Shown here one piece after another: positions 54,349 through 63,777 of a stretch of 64,000 nt of DNA. The stretch's first letter is position 1, and every line of letters begins with the position of its first letter. Below the pieces are notes generated by a model that saw only the letters and a program-made list of their open reading frames with translations, was not told the DNA's origin and searched no databases. The DNA lies in NCBI GenBank assembly GCA_900537185.1, contig LS999832.1, forward strand, positions 131,102 to 195,101, written 5' to 3'. A program made the position numbers and the translations under genes. The stretch comes from Cytophagales bacterium Alg240-R148 (GTDB taxonomy: Bacteria > Bacteroidota > Bacteroidia > Cytophagales > Cyclobacteriaceae).

Positions 54349-55358
54349 AAAACATATTAAACACCTTATTTGAGTATAAAACACTGGACAAAAACACGGC
54401 CAAAGAAGTACTGACTGCCATGGCACAAGGAGCCTACAACAACAGCCAAGTAGCAGCTTTTTTAACTGTGTATATGATGCGAAGCATTACCGTTGAAGAA
54501 TTGGAAGGTTTCAGGGAAGCCATGTTGGCACTTTGTCTTCCTGTCCGAATAGAGACCTACGATGCCATTGATTTGTGTGGGACTGGGGGAGATGGTAAAA
54601 ACACCTTTAACATCTCCACTTTGGCATCTTTTATTGTGGCAGGTTCGGGGCAGAATGTAGCCAAACACGGAAATAATGGCGTGTCATCTGTTTGTGGATC
54701 TTCCAATTTATTGGCCCATTTTGGAGTGGAGTTTACCAGCGACCAAAATGCCCTGGTTGCATCCCTAGACAATGCAGGTATCTGTTTTTTACACGCACCA
54801 TTTTTTCACCCGGCAATGAAAAATGTTGCCCCCATTCGTAAAGATTTAGGTGTCAAAACATTTTTTAACATGTTGGGGCCTATGGTCAACCCATCTTTTC
54901 CTAAAAAACAGCTTGTTGGTGTATTTAATTTGGAACTAGCAAGATTGTATGGGTACCTGTATAAGAAATTGGACAAACAGTTTGCAATAGTCCATTCGTT
55001 GGATGGTTACGATGAAATTTCTCTTACCAGCCCTTTTAAAGTTATTAGCAATGATGGGGAGCAGCTAATGCGCCCCGAAGACATTGGTTTGTCCACTATT
55101 AAACAGTCCGATATTTATGGAGGAGAGACCATAGAAGAAGCAGCCAAAATTTTCAGTAACATATTAAACGGAAAGGGGACAAAAGCCCAAAACAATGTAG
55201 TGGTAGCCAATGCCGGTCTGGCTCTGTATTGTGCAGACCCATCTTTGGGTATCCAAGGGGGGATTGAAAAAGCAAAAGAAAGCTTGGATTCGAAAAAAGC
55301 CCTGAAGTCATTTGAAACCTTAATAAGTATTAACCAACAATCAATTTTAGAAGCATAG
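54345..55358 (+). CDS. trpD: Anthranilate phosphoribosyltransferase
   Basis: 337 residues. The PRPP-binding glycine loop DLCGTGGDGKNTFNISTLAS, AKHGNNGVSS and the anthranilate-side NVAPIRKDLGVKTFFNMLGP are intact. Translationally coupled to trpG by a 4-base overlap. Confidence 0.95.
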   Translation: MKNILNTLFEYKTLDKNTAKEVLTAMAQGAYNNSQVAAFLTVYMMRSITVEELEGFREAMLALCLPVRIETYDAIDLCGTGGDGKNTFNISTLASFIVAGSGQNVAKHGNNGVSSVCGSSNLLAHFGVEFTSDQNALVASLDNAGICFLHAPFFHPAMKNVAPIRKDLGVKTFFNMLGPMVNPSFPKKQLVGVFNLELARLYGYLYKKLDKQFAIVHSLDGYDEISLTSPFKVISNDGEQLMRPEDIGLSTIKQSDIYGGETIEEAAKIFSNILNGKGTKAQNNVVVANAGLALYCADPSLGIQGGIEKAKESLDSKKALKSFETLISINQQSILEA

Positions 55359-55360
55359 CC

Positions 55361-56176
55361 ATGGACATTTTAGAGAAAATAATAGCGCATAAAAGACAGG
55401 AAGTCGAAAATAACAAGTCAATTTATCCTGTGAAATTGTTGGAACAATCTCTGCACTTTGCCGCTCCAACGGTATCGATGAAATCGTATATTAGAAATCC
55501 AGAAAAATCGGGCATTATAGCAGAGTTTAAAAGACAATCTCCTTCCAAAGGGGTGATTAATGAATTTGCAGAAGTTGAAAAAACAACCATTGGATACATG
55601 CAAAGTGGGGCATCTGCATTGTCCGTTTTAACGGACACCCAATTTTTTGCAGGTAAAAATGAAGACCTTCAGGTGGCTAGGAAATACAATTACTGTCCCA
55701 TCTTGAGAAAGGATTTTACCATTGACGAGTACCAAATAATTGAGGCCAAGTCCATTGGGGCGGATGCGATTTTATTGATCTCGGCCGTTTTAACTCCCGA
55801 TGAAATTAAAAGGTTTTCGGAACTAGCGCAATCCTTGCATATGGAGGTGCTGATGGAGGTACATAAAAAAGAAGAATTAAATGATAAGCTATTGGATAGT
55901 TTGGATTTGATTGGGGTTAACAATCGAAATTTAAAAACATTTGAAGTGAGCCTCGAGCATTCGAAAACCATTGCGCCATTAATTCCAGATCAATTTGTGA
56001 AAATATCGGAGAGCGGCTTGAAGAGCCCAAAAGAATTAATGGAACTTTTACCTTTTGGATTTGAAGGGTTTTTGATGGGGCAGCAATTTATGGAACAAAG
56101 CAGACCATCACAAGCGTGCTTTGACTTTGTACAGCGGTACATGAACCTTAAAAAAGATTACCATGCTAATGCTTAA
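55361..56176 (+). CDS. trpC: Indole-3-glycerol-phosphate synthase
   Basis: 271 residues, a (beta/alpha)8 barrel with the typical IIAEFKRQSPSKGVI, ILRKDFTIDEYQI, LMEVHKKEEL and IGVNNRNLKTFEV segments. Stand-alone rather than fused to TrpF. The trpF start lies inside its last codons. Confidence 0.94.
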   Translation: MDILEKIIAHKRQEVENNKSIYPVKLLEQSLHFAAPTVSMKSYIRNPEKSGIIAEFKRQSPSKGVINEFAEVEKTTIGYMQSGASALSVLTDTQFFAGKNEDLQVARKYNYCPILRKDFTIDEYQIIEAKSIGADAILLISAVLTPDEIKRFSELAQSLHMEVLMEVHKKEELNDKLLDSLDLIGVNNRNLKTFEVSLEHSKTIAPLIPDQFVKISESGLKSPKELMELLPFGFEGFLMGQQFMEQSRPSQACFDFVQRYMNLKKDYHANA

Positions 56177-56804
56177 AGTTTGCGGGTTGACCAATCCAGA
56201 GAATATTCGGGCAGTAAGTGCGCTACCAGTGGATGTCTTGGGGTTTATTTTTTACAATCCATCTCCTAGAAATGCCAGTGTGGAAGAATTGAAAGATTTT
56301 TTCAAGAACCACCCTCTGCCTCAGAAAAAGGCGGGTGTTTTTGTGAATGAAAATTTAGAACAACTTCTGGACATAGGCAAAACTTTAAATCTGGATATCA
56401 TTCAATTGCATGGAGACGAAACACCCGACTATTGCAACCAGGTAAAACAAGAGGGTTATAAAGTATACAAAGCTTTTAATCTGTCCAATGATTTTGATTT
56501 TACTATTCTTGAACCTTATCTGGAAGTTGTAGACCATTTTTTGTTTGATGCCAAGGGCAGTGCAAGAGGGGGTAATGGGGTGTCTTTCGATTGGAGTTTA
56601 TTAGATTTTTACCCCTATGATTTGCCTTTTCTATTAAGTGGTGGGGTGGGGCCCGATGAAGTGGGCGCCTTGAAAAATATTTTGTCTACGCCAATTTTTG
56701 GTATTGATGTCAACAGTAAAGTTGAAATTGAACCAGGCTTAAAAGACATCGAGAAAATTAAACTATTGACAAAAAAATTAAATCAATACAAACATGCAAT
56801 TTGA
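56163..56804 (+). CDS. trpF: Phosphoribosylanthranilate isomerase
   Basis: 213 residues with the N-terminal [15 protein letters not shown] (catalytic Cys), IQLHGDE and [12 protein letters not shown] motifs. It overlaps trpC by 14 bases (or 8 if the second ATG at 56169 is used) and trpB by 11, showing tight coupling. Confidence 0.93.
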   Translation: MLMLKVCGLTNPENIRAVSALPVDVLGFIFYNPSPRNASVEELKDFFKNHPLPQKKAGVFVNENLEQLLDIGKTLNLDIIQLHGDETPDYCNQVKQEGYKVYKAFNLSNDFDFTILEPYLEVVDHFLFDAKGSARGGNGVSFDWSLLDFYPYDLPFLLSGGVGPDEVGALKNILSTPIFGIDVNSKVEIEPGLKDIEKIKLLTKKLNQYKHAI

Positions 56805-57972
56805 AGTAGATGAAAATGGGTATTTTGGGCAGTTTGGTGGCGCATTTATCCCTGAAATGTTGCATCCGAATATCCAGGAATTACAAGACCAATATTTGGC
56901 TATAATTGGGTCAGATCAATTCAAAAAGGATTTTGATCATTTGTTAAAAGATTATGTTGGGAGGCCTTCTCCATTGTATTTTGCGAACCGCCTTTCCCAA
57001 CAATACGGCACACAGATTTACCTCAAAAGAGAAGATTTGAACCATACAGGAGCCCATAAAATAAACAATACCATCGGACAAATTTTATTGGCCAAAGCGC
57101 TTGGGAAGGATAAAATAATAGCAGAAACTGGTGCAGGTCAACACGGCGTGGCAACTGCAACCGTTTGTGCATTGGCTGGTGTAGAATGTATCGTGTATAT
57201 GGGGGAGATAGACATTGCAAGGCAAAAACCCAATGTAGAACGCATGAAATTACTTGGTGCAACGGTAGTTCCCGCAACTTCTGGAAGTAAAACTCTAAAA
57301 GATGCAACGAACGAAGCCATGCGCCATTGGATCAACCATCCGGATGCACATTACATTATTGGGAGTACCGTTGGCCCACATCCTTATCCAGATATGGTAG
57401 CAAAGTTTCAATCGGTTATTTCAGCAGAAATGCGGTTGCAGTTAAAGGAAAAAACGGGAAACACTAATCCAGATGCTATTATTGCCTGTGTTGGTGGGGG
57501 AAGTAATGCTATGGGCGCCTTTTACCACTATTTAGATGCAGAGGAGGTGCGATTGATTGCTGTAGAAGCCGGAGGGCATGGCGTTGCTTCTGGCGCAACG
57601 GCTGCAACAACTCAAATTGGGAAGTCTGGAGTATTGCACGGTAGCAAAACTTTGTTCATGCAAACAAAAGATGGGCAAGTAGTAGAGCCATATTCTATTT
57701 CTGCCGGTCTGGATTACCCCGGTATTGGCCCATCTCATGCCCATTTATTCGAAACAAAAAGGGCAGAATACATCAGCATTAACGACGAGGAAGCACTTCA
57801 AGCTGGGGTGGAATTGTGTCGATTAGAAGGAATCATTCCAGCTATTGAATCGGCCCATGCTTTAGCAGCTTTGTCCACTATTAAATTCAAAAGAGAGGCT
57901 GTAGTAGTAGTCAACTTGTCGGGTAGAGGAGACAAAGATTTAGAAACTTACATTACAAAAGCAGTATATTAA
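56794..57972 (+). CDS. trpB: Tryptophan synthase beta chain
   Basis: 392 residues, PLP enzyme joining indole and serine. It shows [18 protein letters not shown], Schiff-base Lys in [26 protein letters not shown] and the phosphate loop [13 protein letters not shown]. TrpB1 type, working with TrpA. Confidence 0.96.
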   Translation: MQFEVDENGYFGQFGGAFIPEMLHPNIQELQDQYLAIIGSDQFKKDFDHLLKDYVGRPSPLYFANRLSQQYGTQIYLKREDLNHTGAHKINNTIGQILLAKALGKDKIIAETGAGQHGVATATVCALAGVECIVYMGEIDIARQKPNVERMKLLGATVVPATSGSKTLKDATNEAMRHWINHPDAHYIIGSTVGPHPYPDMVAKFQSVISAEMRLQLKEKTGNTNPDAIIACVGGGSNAMGAFYHYLDAEEVRLIAVEAGGHGVASGATAATTQIGKSGVLHGSKTLFMQTKDGQVVEPYSISAGLDYPGIGPSHAHLFETKRAEYISINDEEALQAGVELCRLEGIIPAIESAHALAALSTIKFKREAVVVVNLSGRGDKDLETYITKAVY

Positions 57973-57973
57973 A

Positions 57974-58747
57974 ATGAACAAAATCATACAATTATTTAAA
58001 GAAAAGCAGAAGGATGTATTGGCTGTTTATTTCACTGCTGGATACCCTGCTTTAGAAGACACCCTTGATATTGCTACAGCAATTGCTAACAACGGTGCAG
58101 ATCTTGTCGAAATTGGCATTCCATTTTCTGACCCTGTGGCAGATGGTCCAACCATTCAGAATTCTAGTAAATTGGCACTAGACAATGGCATGAGTGTGGA
58201 AAAACTGTTGGAACAACTAGAAGGTGCCAAGAAAGGGATAGAAGCTCCTGTTGTGTTAATGGGGTATTTGAACCCTGTGCTCCAATATGGAGTGGAAGCA
58301 TTTTGCGAAAAAGCGAGTAGTGTAGGGGTGGACGGCCTTATTTTGCCAGATTTACCCTTGGCCGAGTACGAGTCAGAATACAAGGATATTTTTGAGCGAT
58401 ATGGGTTGTTGAATATATTTTTAATTACCCCACAAACCTCTGATAAAAGAATCCGTCAAATTGATTCTATATCGGAAGGTTTTATTTATATGGTTTCTTC
58501 AACCAGTACGACAGGAGCCAAAACAGGAATATCCAAAGAACAAGAGGCGTATTTTGAAAGAATTCAGAAAATGAACCTGAAGAACCCTACCCTAATTGGA
58601 TTTGGGATATCAAATGCAGCCACTTTCCAACAGGCCTCGCAATTCTCCAACGGAGCCATTATAGGGAGTGCTTGTATTAAGGCAATAGAAAAAGAAGGAA
58701 ATGCCGCGGTACATGCGGCCAAATTCGTAAAAGACATAGTAGCATGA
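57974..58747 (+). CDS. trpA: Tryptophan synthase alpha chain
   Basis: 257 residues with the catalytic acids in LVEIGIPFSDPVADGP and the loop SSTSTTGAKTG. It cleaves indole-glycerol-phosphate. One base separates it from trpB; its stop overlaps the start of the DAHP synthase gene (ATGA). Confidence 0.95.
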   Translation: MNKIIQLFKEKQKDVLAVYFTAGYPALEDTLDIATAIANNGADLVEIGIPFSDPVADGPTIQNSSKLALDNGMSVEKLLEQLEGAKKGIEAPVVLMGYLNPVLQYGVEAFCEKASSVGVDGLILPDLPLAEYESEYKDIFERYGLLNIFLITPQTSDKRIRQIDSISEGFIYMVSSTSTTGAKTGISKEQEAYFERIQKMNLKNPTLIGFGISNAATFQQASQFSNGAIIGSACIKAIEKEGNAAVHAAKFVKDIVA

Positions 58748-59763
58748 TTATACAATTAGAAAAGGACATCGATAAAGCGTTTGTAGATCAAATCGTTGAC
58801 AAACTTAAATCTTTAGGAATAAAGGTTACACCTGTAAATACACAACAAGGCAACTACCTCATAGGAATTAGTGGAAAAGGGTTTGATATCCGAGAAGTAG
58901 GGGGTCTTGAAGGAGTTCGAGACGTGCATAGGGTATCAGATGATTATAAACTTGTTTCTAAGAAGTGGAAGGTCAAACCTACCGAGGTGGATTTGGGAGA
59001 TGGGGCAACCATAGAGAGTGGGGGGCTGGCTATTATGACAGGGCCATGTTCTATTGAAAGTGAAGAGCAAGTAGATAGCATGATACAACACTTGGTTAAA
59101 AATGGAGTGAAAATTATGCGTGGCGGGGTCTACAAACCAAGAAGTTCCCCATATTCCTTTAGAGGCCTCGGTATTGAAGGGCTTAAAATGTGGCATGAAA
59201 AAGCGAAGGCCAATGGTATTAAAATTATTACAGAAGTAATGCAAGTGTCCCAAATAGAACCGATGCTACCCTATGTTGATATTTTCCAGGTAGGAGCCAG
59301 GAACACACAAAACTTCAATCTTTTGGATGAGCTGGGCAAGGTTGATAAACCCGTTGTTATAAAAAGAGGGATTTCTGGAACTATAGACGAATTGTTGCAT
59401 TCTGCAGAATATGTTTTCAGTGGTGGCAATGAAAAGTTGATTCTTTGTGAAAGGGGTATAAGAACTTACGAGAAAGCAACCAGGAATACATTGGACCTCA
59501 ACGCTATTCCAGTATTAAAGGAAAAAACACACTTGCCTGTAATTTCGGATCCTTCCCATGGAATTGGCATTCGCAAATTTGTTGAACCGATGGCTTTGGC
59601 AAGTATTATGGCCGGAGCAGATGGAATAATATACGAGTCCCATGAGGTGCCACAAAAGGCTTTTTCGGATGGCCAGCAAACGCTCAACTACCCAGATTCG
59701 GATAAGTTGATAAAAAAGATGCAAGCTACCTATGCTTTAAGAAAATCTCTTGATTTGGAATAA
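58744..59763 (+). CDS. aroF: 3-deoxy-7-phosphoheptulonate synthase (DAHP synthase, type I-beta, with FBP domain)
   Basis: 339 residues. An N-terminal ferredoxin-like regulatory domain (residues 1-70) of the Thermotoga DAHP synthase type precedes the barrel: IMTGPCSIESEEQV, MRGGVYKPRSSPYSF, FQVGARNTQNF, VVIKRG and VISDPSHGIG. It condenses PEP with erythrose-4-phosphate, the first step toward chorismate. It is the last gene of the trp operon, so the attenuators should also govern entry into the shikimate pathway. Confidence 0.93.
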   Translation: MIIQLEKDIDKAFVDQIVDKLKSLGIKVTPVNTQQGNYLIGISGKGFDIREVGGLEGVRDVHRVSDDYKLVSKKWKVKPTEVDLGDGATIESGGLAIMTGPCSIESEEQVDSMIQHLVKNGVKIMRGGVYKPRSSPYSFRGLGIEGLKMWHEKAKANGIKIITEVMQVSQIEPMLPYVDIFQVGARNTQNFNLLDELGKVDKPVVIKRGISGTIDELLHSAEYVFSGGNEKLILCERGIRTYEKATRNTLDLNAIPVLKEKTHLPVISDPSHGIGIRKFVEPMALASIMAGADGIIYESHEVPQKAFSDGQQTLNYPDSDKLIKKMQATYALRKSLDLE

Positions 59764-59780
59764 ATTAGAATAAAAAAAAG

Positions 59781-59810
59781 AAGCTCAGCAATGAACAATT
59801 GCTGAGCTTT
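59781..59810. terminator. Bidirectional terminator at the end of the trp operon
   Basis: AAGCTCAGCAAT (59781-59792) pairs with ATTGCTGAGCTT (59798-59809) around a 5-base loop, flanked by A and T runs. It serves aroF and the convergent small gene. Confidence 0.85.
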
Positions 59811-59814
59811 TAAT

Positions 59815-60015
59815 CTATTTGCCGTCTACCCAGGCGCCATTTTTCATTTCGCCAAGTTGGAGGACAACTTTTGTTTTTTCATATTGTTTTACGGCCATTT
59901 GCATCATCTCTTTGGAGTTTCTCCTAATTTTAATTCCGGATTGTGCTCCTTTATTTCTAACTTCAATGTAAAATCCGTCTTTTAGCTTTATTGCTTTCGT
60001 TGCTGGTCTTGCCAT
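59815..60015 (-). CDS. Small basic conserved protein
   Basis: 66 residues, MARPATKAIKLKDGFYIEVR..., basic and compact, with no known domain. The style is that of short Bacteroidota proteins of unknown function. It lies 23 bases downstream of the agmatinase-like gene, probably in the same transcript. Confidence 0.6.
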   Translation of the reverse strand: MARPATKAIKLKDGFYIEVRNKGAQSGIKIRRNSKEMMQMAVKQYEKTKVVLQLGEMKNGAWVDGK

Positions 60016-60038
60016 AGTATTTTATTATAGTTTTACAT

Positions 60039-60833
60039 TTAACCTACTGCTTGGTCGGACATTATCCTTCCTAGCAATTCTTTCAAAATTTTGCTGGCGA
60101 CAATGGAAGTCATCCCATTAATATCTCTTGATGGGTTGTATTCTACAATGTCTGCAGCTATTATTTTACCTTTTAATTTTTGTATGGAGTTTATTGCTTC
60201 TCTGGTACTCATGCCTCCTGGTTCGTGGTGTGCCACACCCGGTGCAAATGCTGGGTCCAACACATCGAGGTCAAAAGAAATATAAACGTCGTTATTAAAA
60301 TTTATTGTATCGATACCTGAAAAATCCTTCATTTCTATCACTTCCACATTATAACGCTCAATTTGCCTTTTTTGTTCCGGAGTAATCGTTCTAATGCCAA
60401 CTTGAACCAATCTTTGCACCAACCCTGCCTCCATAATTCTTGCAAAAGGGCAGGCATGGGAAAAAAGATTGCCTTCAAATTCATGGTACAAATCTGTGTG
60501 TGCATCAAAATGAAGTAGATCTATAGGTCCCTTTTTATTCCTAATCGCCTTAATCAATGGGAAGGTTATAGAATGGTCACCCCCAATGGATACAACATTG
60601 TTGTACTGTTCCATGAATGTTTCCAGCGCATTGGTGATGGATGCATAATCTACATTCCTACCCAACGACTTAGATTCTATTTGTTCTGTTCTTATGTCCA
60701 CACCCAGTTCTGAGTATGGATTGTGGGCATCCGCATACATGTTTTCTATAATGGTCGAAGTACCAAGTGCACAACCGCGCATATAGGATGAATTATTGTC
60801 AAAGGGAACTTCTAATATCAAAATTTTCTGCAT
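60039..60833 (-). CDS. speB: Agmatinase-like ureohydrolase
   Basis: 264 residues with the binuclear Mn site: SIGGDHSITFPL, LHFDAHTDLYHEF and YISFDLDVLDPAFAPG, with the Glu in ADIVEYNP. The LDPAFAPGVAHHEPGG segment is typical of agmatinases (agmatine to putrescine) and guanidino-acid hydrolases rather than arginase. Exact substrate uncertain; a second ureohydrolase (arginase) is at 46551. Confidence 0.8.
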   Translation of the reverse strand: MQKILILEVPFDNNSSYMRGCALGTSTIIENMYADAHNPYSELGVDIRTEQIESKSLGRNVDYASITNALETFMEQYNNVVSIGGDHSITFPLIKAIRNKKGPIDLLHFDAHTDLYHEFEGNLFSHACPFARIMEAGLVQRLVQVGIRTITPEQKRQIERYNVEVIEMKDFSGIDTINFNNDVYISFDLDVLDPAFAPGVAHHEPGGMSTREAINSIQKLKGKIIAADIVEYNPSRDINGMTSIVASKILKELLGRIMSDQAVG

Positions 60834-61060
60834 GTATACCGATCAAAAGTGGCAGAATACCAAGTAACTCAGGTTAAGATATTGATTTTCAATGAAAAAT
60901 CAAAAAATGACTGATTTATTGCTGGTATTTGGTGATTTAATATGGAAAAATAGTCTCTAATTTAGAATGTTGGAAGGTTTTGAGTATATTTCGTATTGAT
61001 TTTTTATGGCGGAACCGAAAAGCCTCACGAGTAGGGCAAACCAAACTAACCAATAAATTT

Positions 61061-61432
61061 ATGAAATGGTATTTAAAAGTAATGAACAACTATGCTAATT
61101 TTAATGGAAGGGCGCGCAGAGAAGAATTTTGGATGTTTCAATTAATTAATATATTGATTTATGTCGCACTAACTGTTGTTTCTTTTGCTCTTATGAGTGT
61201 TACAGAAAGTGCAATGGCCTTTGGCTTAATTTATTTGTACGCTTTCGCTATTTTAATTCCTTCCCTGGCTGTTTTGGTGAGAAGGTTGCACGATATTGGT
61301 AAAAGTGGCATGTTCTTTTTTGTGTCCTTTATTCCAATTATAGGTGGGATTTGGCTGTTGGTAATGGAGGTTACGGAAGGAGATAAAGGAGGAAATATGT
61401 ACGGACCAGATCCAAAAGAAGAAGCTTTTTAA
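61061..61432 (+). CDS. DUF805 membrane protein
   Basis: 123 residues with MKWYLKVMNNYANFNGRARR at the N-terminus and VRRLHDIGKSG between membrane segments, the DUF805 (YhaH-like) pattern; four hydrophobic segments in all. The in-frame extension to 60980 lacks family resemblance. A terminator follows. Confidence 0.78.
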   Translation: MKWYLKVMNNYANFNGRARREEFWMFQLINILIYVALTVVSFALMSVTESAMAFGLIYLYAFAILIPSLAVLVRRLHDIGKSGMFFFVSFIPIIGGIWLLVMEVTEGDKGGNMYGPDPKEEAF

Positions 61433-61446
61433 AAACGACTATATTT

Positions 61447-61477
61447 AAAAAAAGAGTCCTTGTGGGCTCTTTTTTTT
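61447..61477 (+). terminator. Rho-independent terminator
   Basis: AAAAAAAGAGTCC (61447-61459) pairs with GGGCTCTTTTTTT (61464-61476), one G-U, 4-base loop. Confidence 0.8.
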
Positions 61478-61684
61478 GCCCAAAATTAGGGGCATATGAC
61501 AAGGAATGTTTAAAGTAAATGCTGCGTTAAAGGATGTCCTATCTGGCGAAGTTTCTGATTATAAAAGTGCATTTTGTTTTATACTTAAGTAATTTAAAAC
61601 TTACATAGTCAAGGTTTTTTTGGAATTAGTTTTTTTATGCTTTACAAATAGGTTCATTTTGGAACAACGATAAATAGTGTTTTA

Positions 61685-63697
61685 ATGACAAGAAATATAT
61701 TCTTCCCATTTTTTCTGTTGTTGCTGTCCCAATTTTTTGTTTTTGGACAAGAAAGAGAGCCCATGGTGTTGGAACCACATACCTTGGGCTGGTACCAGCA
61801 ATTTTTCAAAGAAAATAATGATAAACCAATTGAGGCCCAGCTTCAGGGCGGTACCAAAAAATTAAATGATGCCATTGACACACCAGATTTAATGGATGAT
61901 GTGGTTGGGTTGAAAGAAATTGGTCTCCTACATCTCACCAAAACCAATAATTATGAGTTGGCAATGGGTAACTTTATCAAAGCTTTGGCCATTGAAGATT
62001 CGATTCAGGCGGAATTGCCTAAAATTTATACATACCTCTCTATTGCAAGAGTATTCGAACAAGTAGGAAATTATTACCGGGGAGCGGAGTTTTTGGAACA
62101 GGCGTTGAAAATAAGCACCATAGAAAACGATAAAGAGCTGAGCGCTCTGATTTTAAATGATTTGGGTAAATTGAGTGTGCTGATGAACAATACCAGACGT
62201 GGTTTCGAGCTATACCAGCGTGTATTACTCATGGAAAATGAAATTGACGAGCGTCAAATAGCCCAAACTCTGTACAATATGGGGCAATTGTACATTCAAG
62301 AAAAACAATATACGAAGGCATTAGAAGAACATAAAAAAGCATTAAAATTAATAAGAGCATTTAGAGACAGGAAATTAGAGGCCCTTTCGTTGAATGATAT
62401 TGGCCATTTGTATTGGCAAATGAAAAACCAGGCGCGATCCTTGGCCAATCATGTTGCAGCCCTAGAAATAAGGCAAGAACTCCAGGATCCTGTAGGTACG
62501 GCCGAATCCTACAACAACATTGCGGCCATTTATTATTACCAACAAAAATATCCAAGAGCAATTGCCAACTTGAACATTGCTTTGAAGCTTGGATTAGAAG
62601 CGCAAGCCAAACATAAAATTAAGAACAGTTACAAGTATTTGAGCCTGAGTAACAAAGCCCTAGGGCAGTACAAAGAAGCATTGGATTACCAGGATTTGCA
62701 TTTGGCAATGAACGAGTTCATTCAAAATGAAAAGGATGAACACCAATTGTTAGAAATCCAAAACCGCTATGTCATCGATAAAACTGAAACGCAAATAGCT
62801 GGGTTAGAAAAACAACGGGAAATAAAGGAATTGGAGCTATCGAAAGAAAAGCGCTACAGCAGTTTTTTATTCATACTCATAAGTTTTGGTTTGGTGGTTG
62901 GGATGCTCGTATTGTATGGGTATTTTATCAAAAGAAGGTCCAATATGGTCCTCAAAGTAGCCAATAAGAAGGTCAGCGATCAAAACACAGAGCTCAACGA
63001 ATTGAACGCAACCAAAGACAAGTTCTTTTCAATTATCAGCCATGATTTGAAGGGGCCTCTCAATTCGCTGTCTTCCTTTTCAAACCTGTTGATTAATTAC
63101 ACCGAATCGTTGAGTCCAGAAGAAATTAAAGCGCTGGCAACGGATTTGGATAAATCCATTAAAAATTTGTTTTCGTTACTTGAAAATTTATTGGAATGGT
63201 CCAGGTCGCAAACAGGAAAAATTGAATTCCAACCAGAAAATTTTGATTTGGCCGAATTGTTAGAGGAAAACAAAACACTACTCGAGGTTCAGGCTGGAAA
63301 TAAAAACATACAATTGACCAATACCAATCAGGAACCAATCGAAATACACGCCAATAAAAACTCTATTAATACTGTCATTAGAAATTTAATATCCAACTCC
63401 ATTAAATTTACTCCTGAAGGAGGCAGCATTACCCTAAGTAGTACAATCAAACCTGGAAGTGTTCAAGTTTCAGTGAAAGACACTGGTGTGGGCATGAGCA
63501 AGGAAGTGATAGAGAAGTTATTCAGAATAGACACCAAACATTCTACAAAGGGAACGGCAGAAGAAAAGGGGACTGGTTTGGGGCTCATTTTGTGCAAAGA
63601 TTTTGTAGAGAAAAATGGCGGGACTATATGGGTAGAAAGCGAACTAGAAAAAGGGTCGACCTTTAGTTTTTCGCTGCCGTTTCCTACTCCGTTATAA
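61685..63697 (+). CDS. TPR-containing membrane sensor histidine kinase
   Basis: 670 residues: signal peptide, about six TPR units in the periplasm (residues 60-350: NYELAMGNFIKALAIED, KQYTKALEEHKKALKL), a coiled coil, one membrane segment (FLFILISFGLVVGMLVLYGY), HisKA with His453 (FFSIISHDLKGPLNSL) and HATPase_c (NLISNSIKF, GTGLGLILCKDFV). The kinase core closely resembles that of the receiver-first kinase at 1989. No receiver, so its partner regulator lies elsewhere. Confidence 0.88.
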   Translation: MTRNIFFPFFLLLLSQFFVFGQEREPMVLEPHTLGWYQQFFKENNDKPIEAQLQGGTKKLNDAIDTPDLMDDVVGLKEIGLLHLTKTNNYELAMGNFIKALAIEDSIQAELPKIYTYLSIARVFEQVGNYYRGAEFLEQALKISTIENDKELSALILNDLGKLSVLMNNTRRGFELYQRVLLMENEIDERQIAQTLYNMGQLYIQEKQYTKALEEHKKALKLIRAFRDRKLEALSLNDIGHLYWQMKNQARSLANHVAALEIRQELQDPVGTAESYNNIAAIYYYQQKYPRAIANLNIALKLGLEAQAKHKIKNSYKYLSLSNKALGQYKEALDYQDLHLAMNEFIQNEKDEHQLLEIQNRYVIDKTETQIAGLEKQREIKELELSKEKRYSSFLFILISFGLVVGMLVLYGYFIKRRSNMVLKVANKKVSDQNTELNELNATKDKFFSIISHDLKGPLNSLSSFSNLLINYTESLSPEEIKALATDLDKSIKNLFSLLENLLEWSRSQTGKIEFQPENFDLAELLEENKTLLEVQAGNKNIQLTNTNQEPIEIHANKNSINTVIRNLISNSIKFTPEGGSITLSSTIKPGSVQVSVKDTGVGMSKEVIEKLFRIDTKHSTKGTAEEKGTGLGLILCKDFVEKNGGTIWVESELEKGSTFSFSLPFPTPL

Positions 63698-63738
63698 TCA
63701 ATTTGCTGCTTAGGCTAGGTTAATGACTTATTAGCCTG

Positions 63739-63746
63739 TACCTTTG
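63739..63746 (+). promoter_or_regulatory. Candidate -7 promoter box of the helicase gene
   Basis: TACCTTTG matches the Bacteroidota -7 consensus TAnnTTTG exactly, 31 bases before the helicase ATG. No good -33 TTTG at the usual distance. Confidence 0.4.
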
Positions 63747-63777
63747 TGGCCCCAACAAAGTAGAAGCAGGGTTAGGA

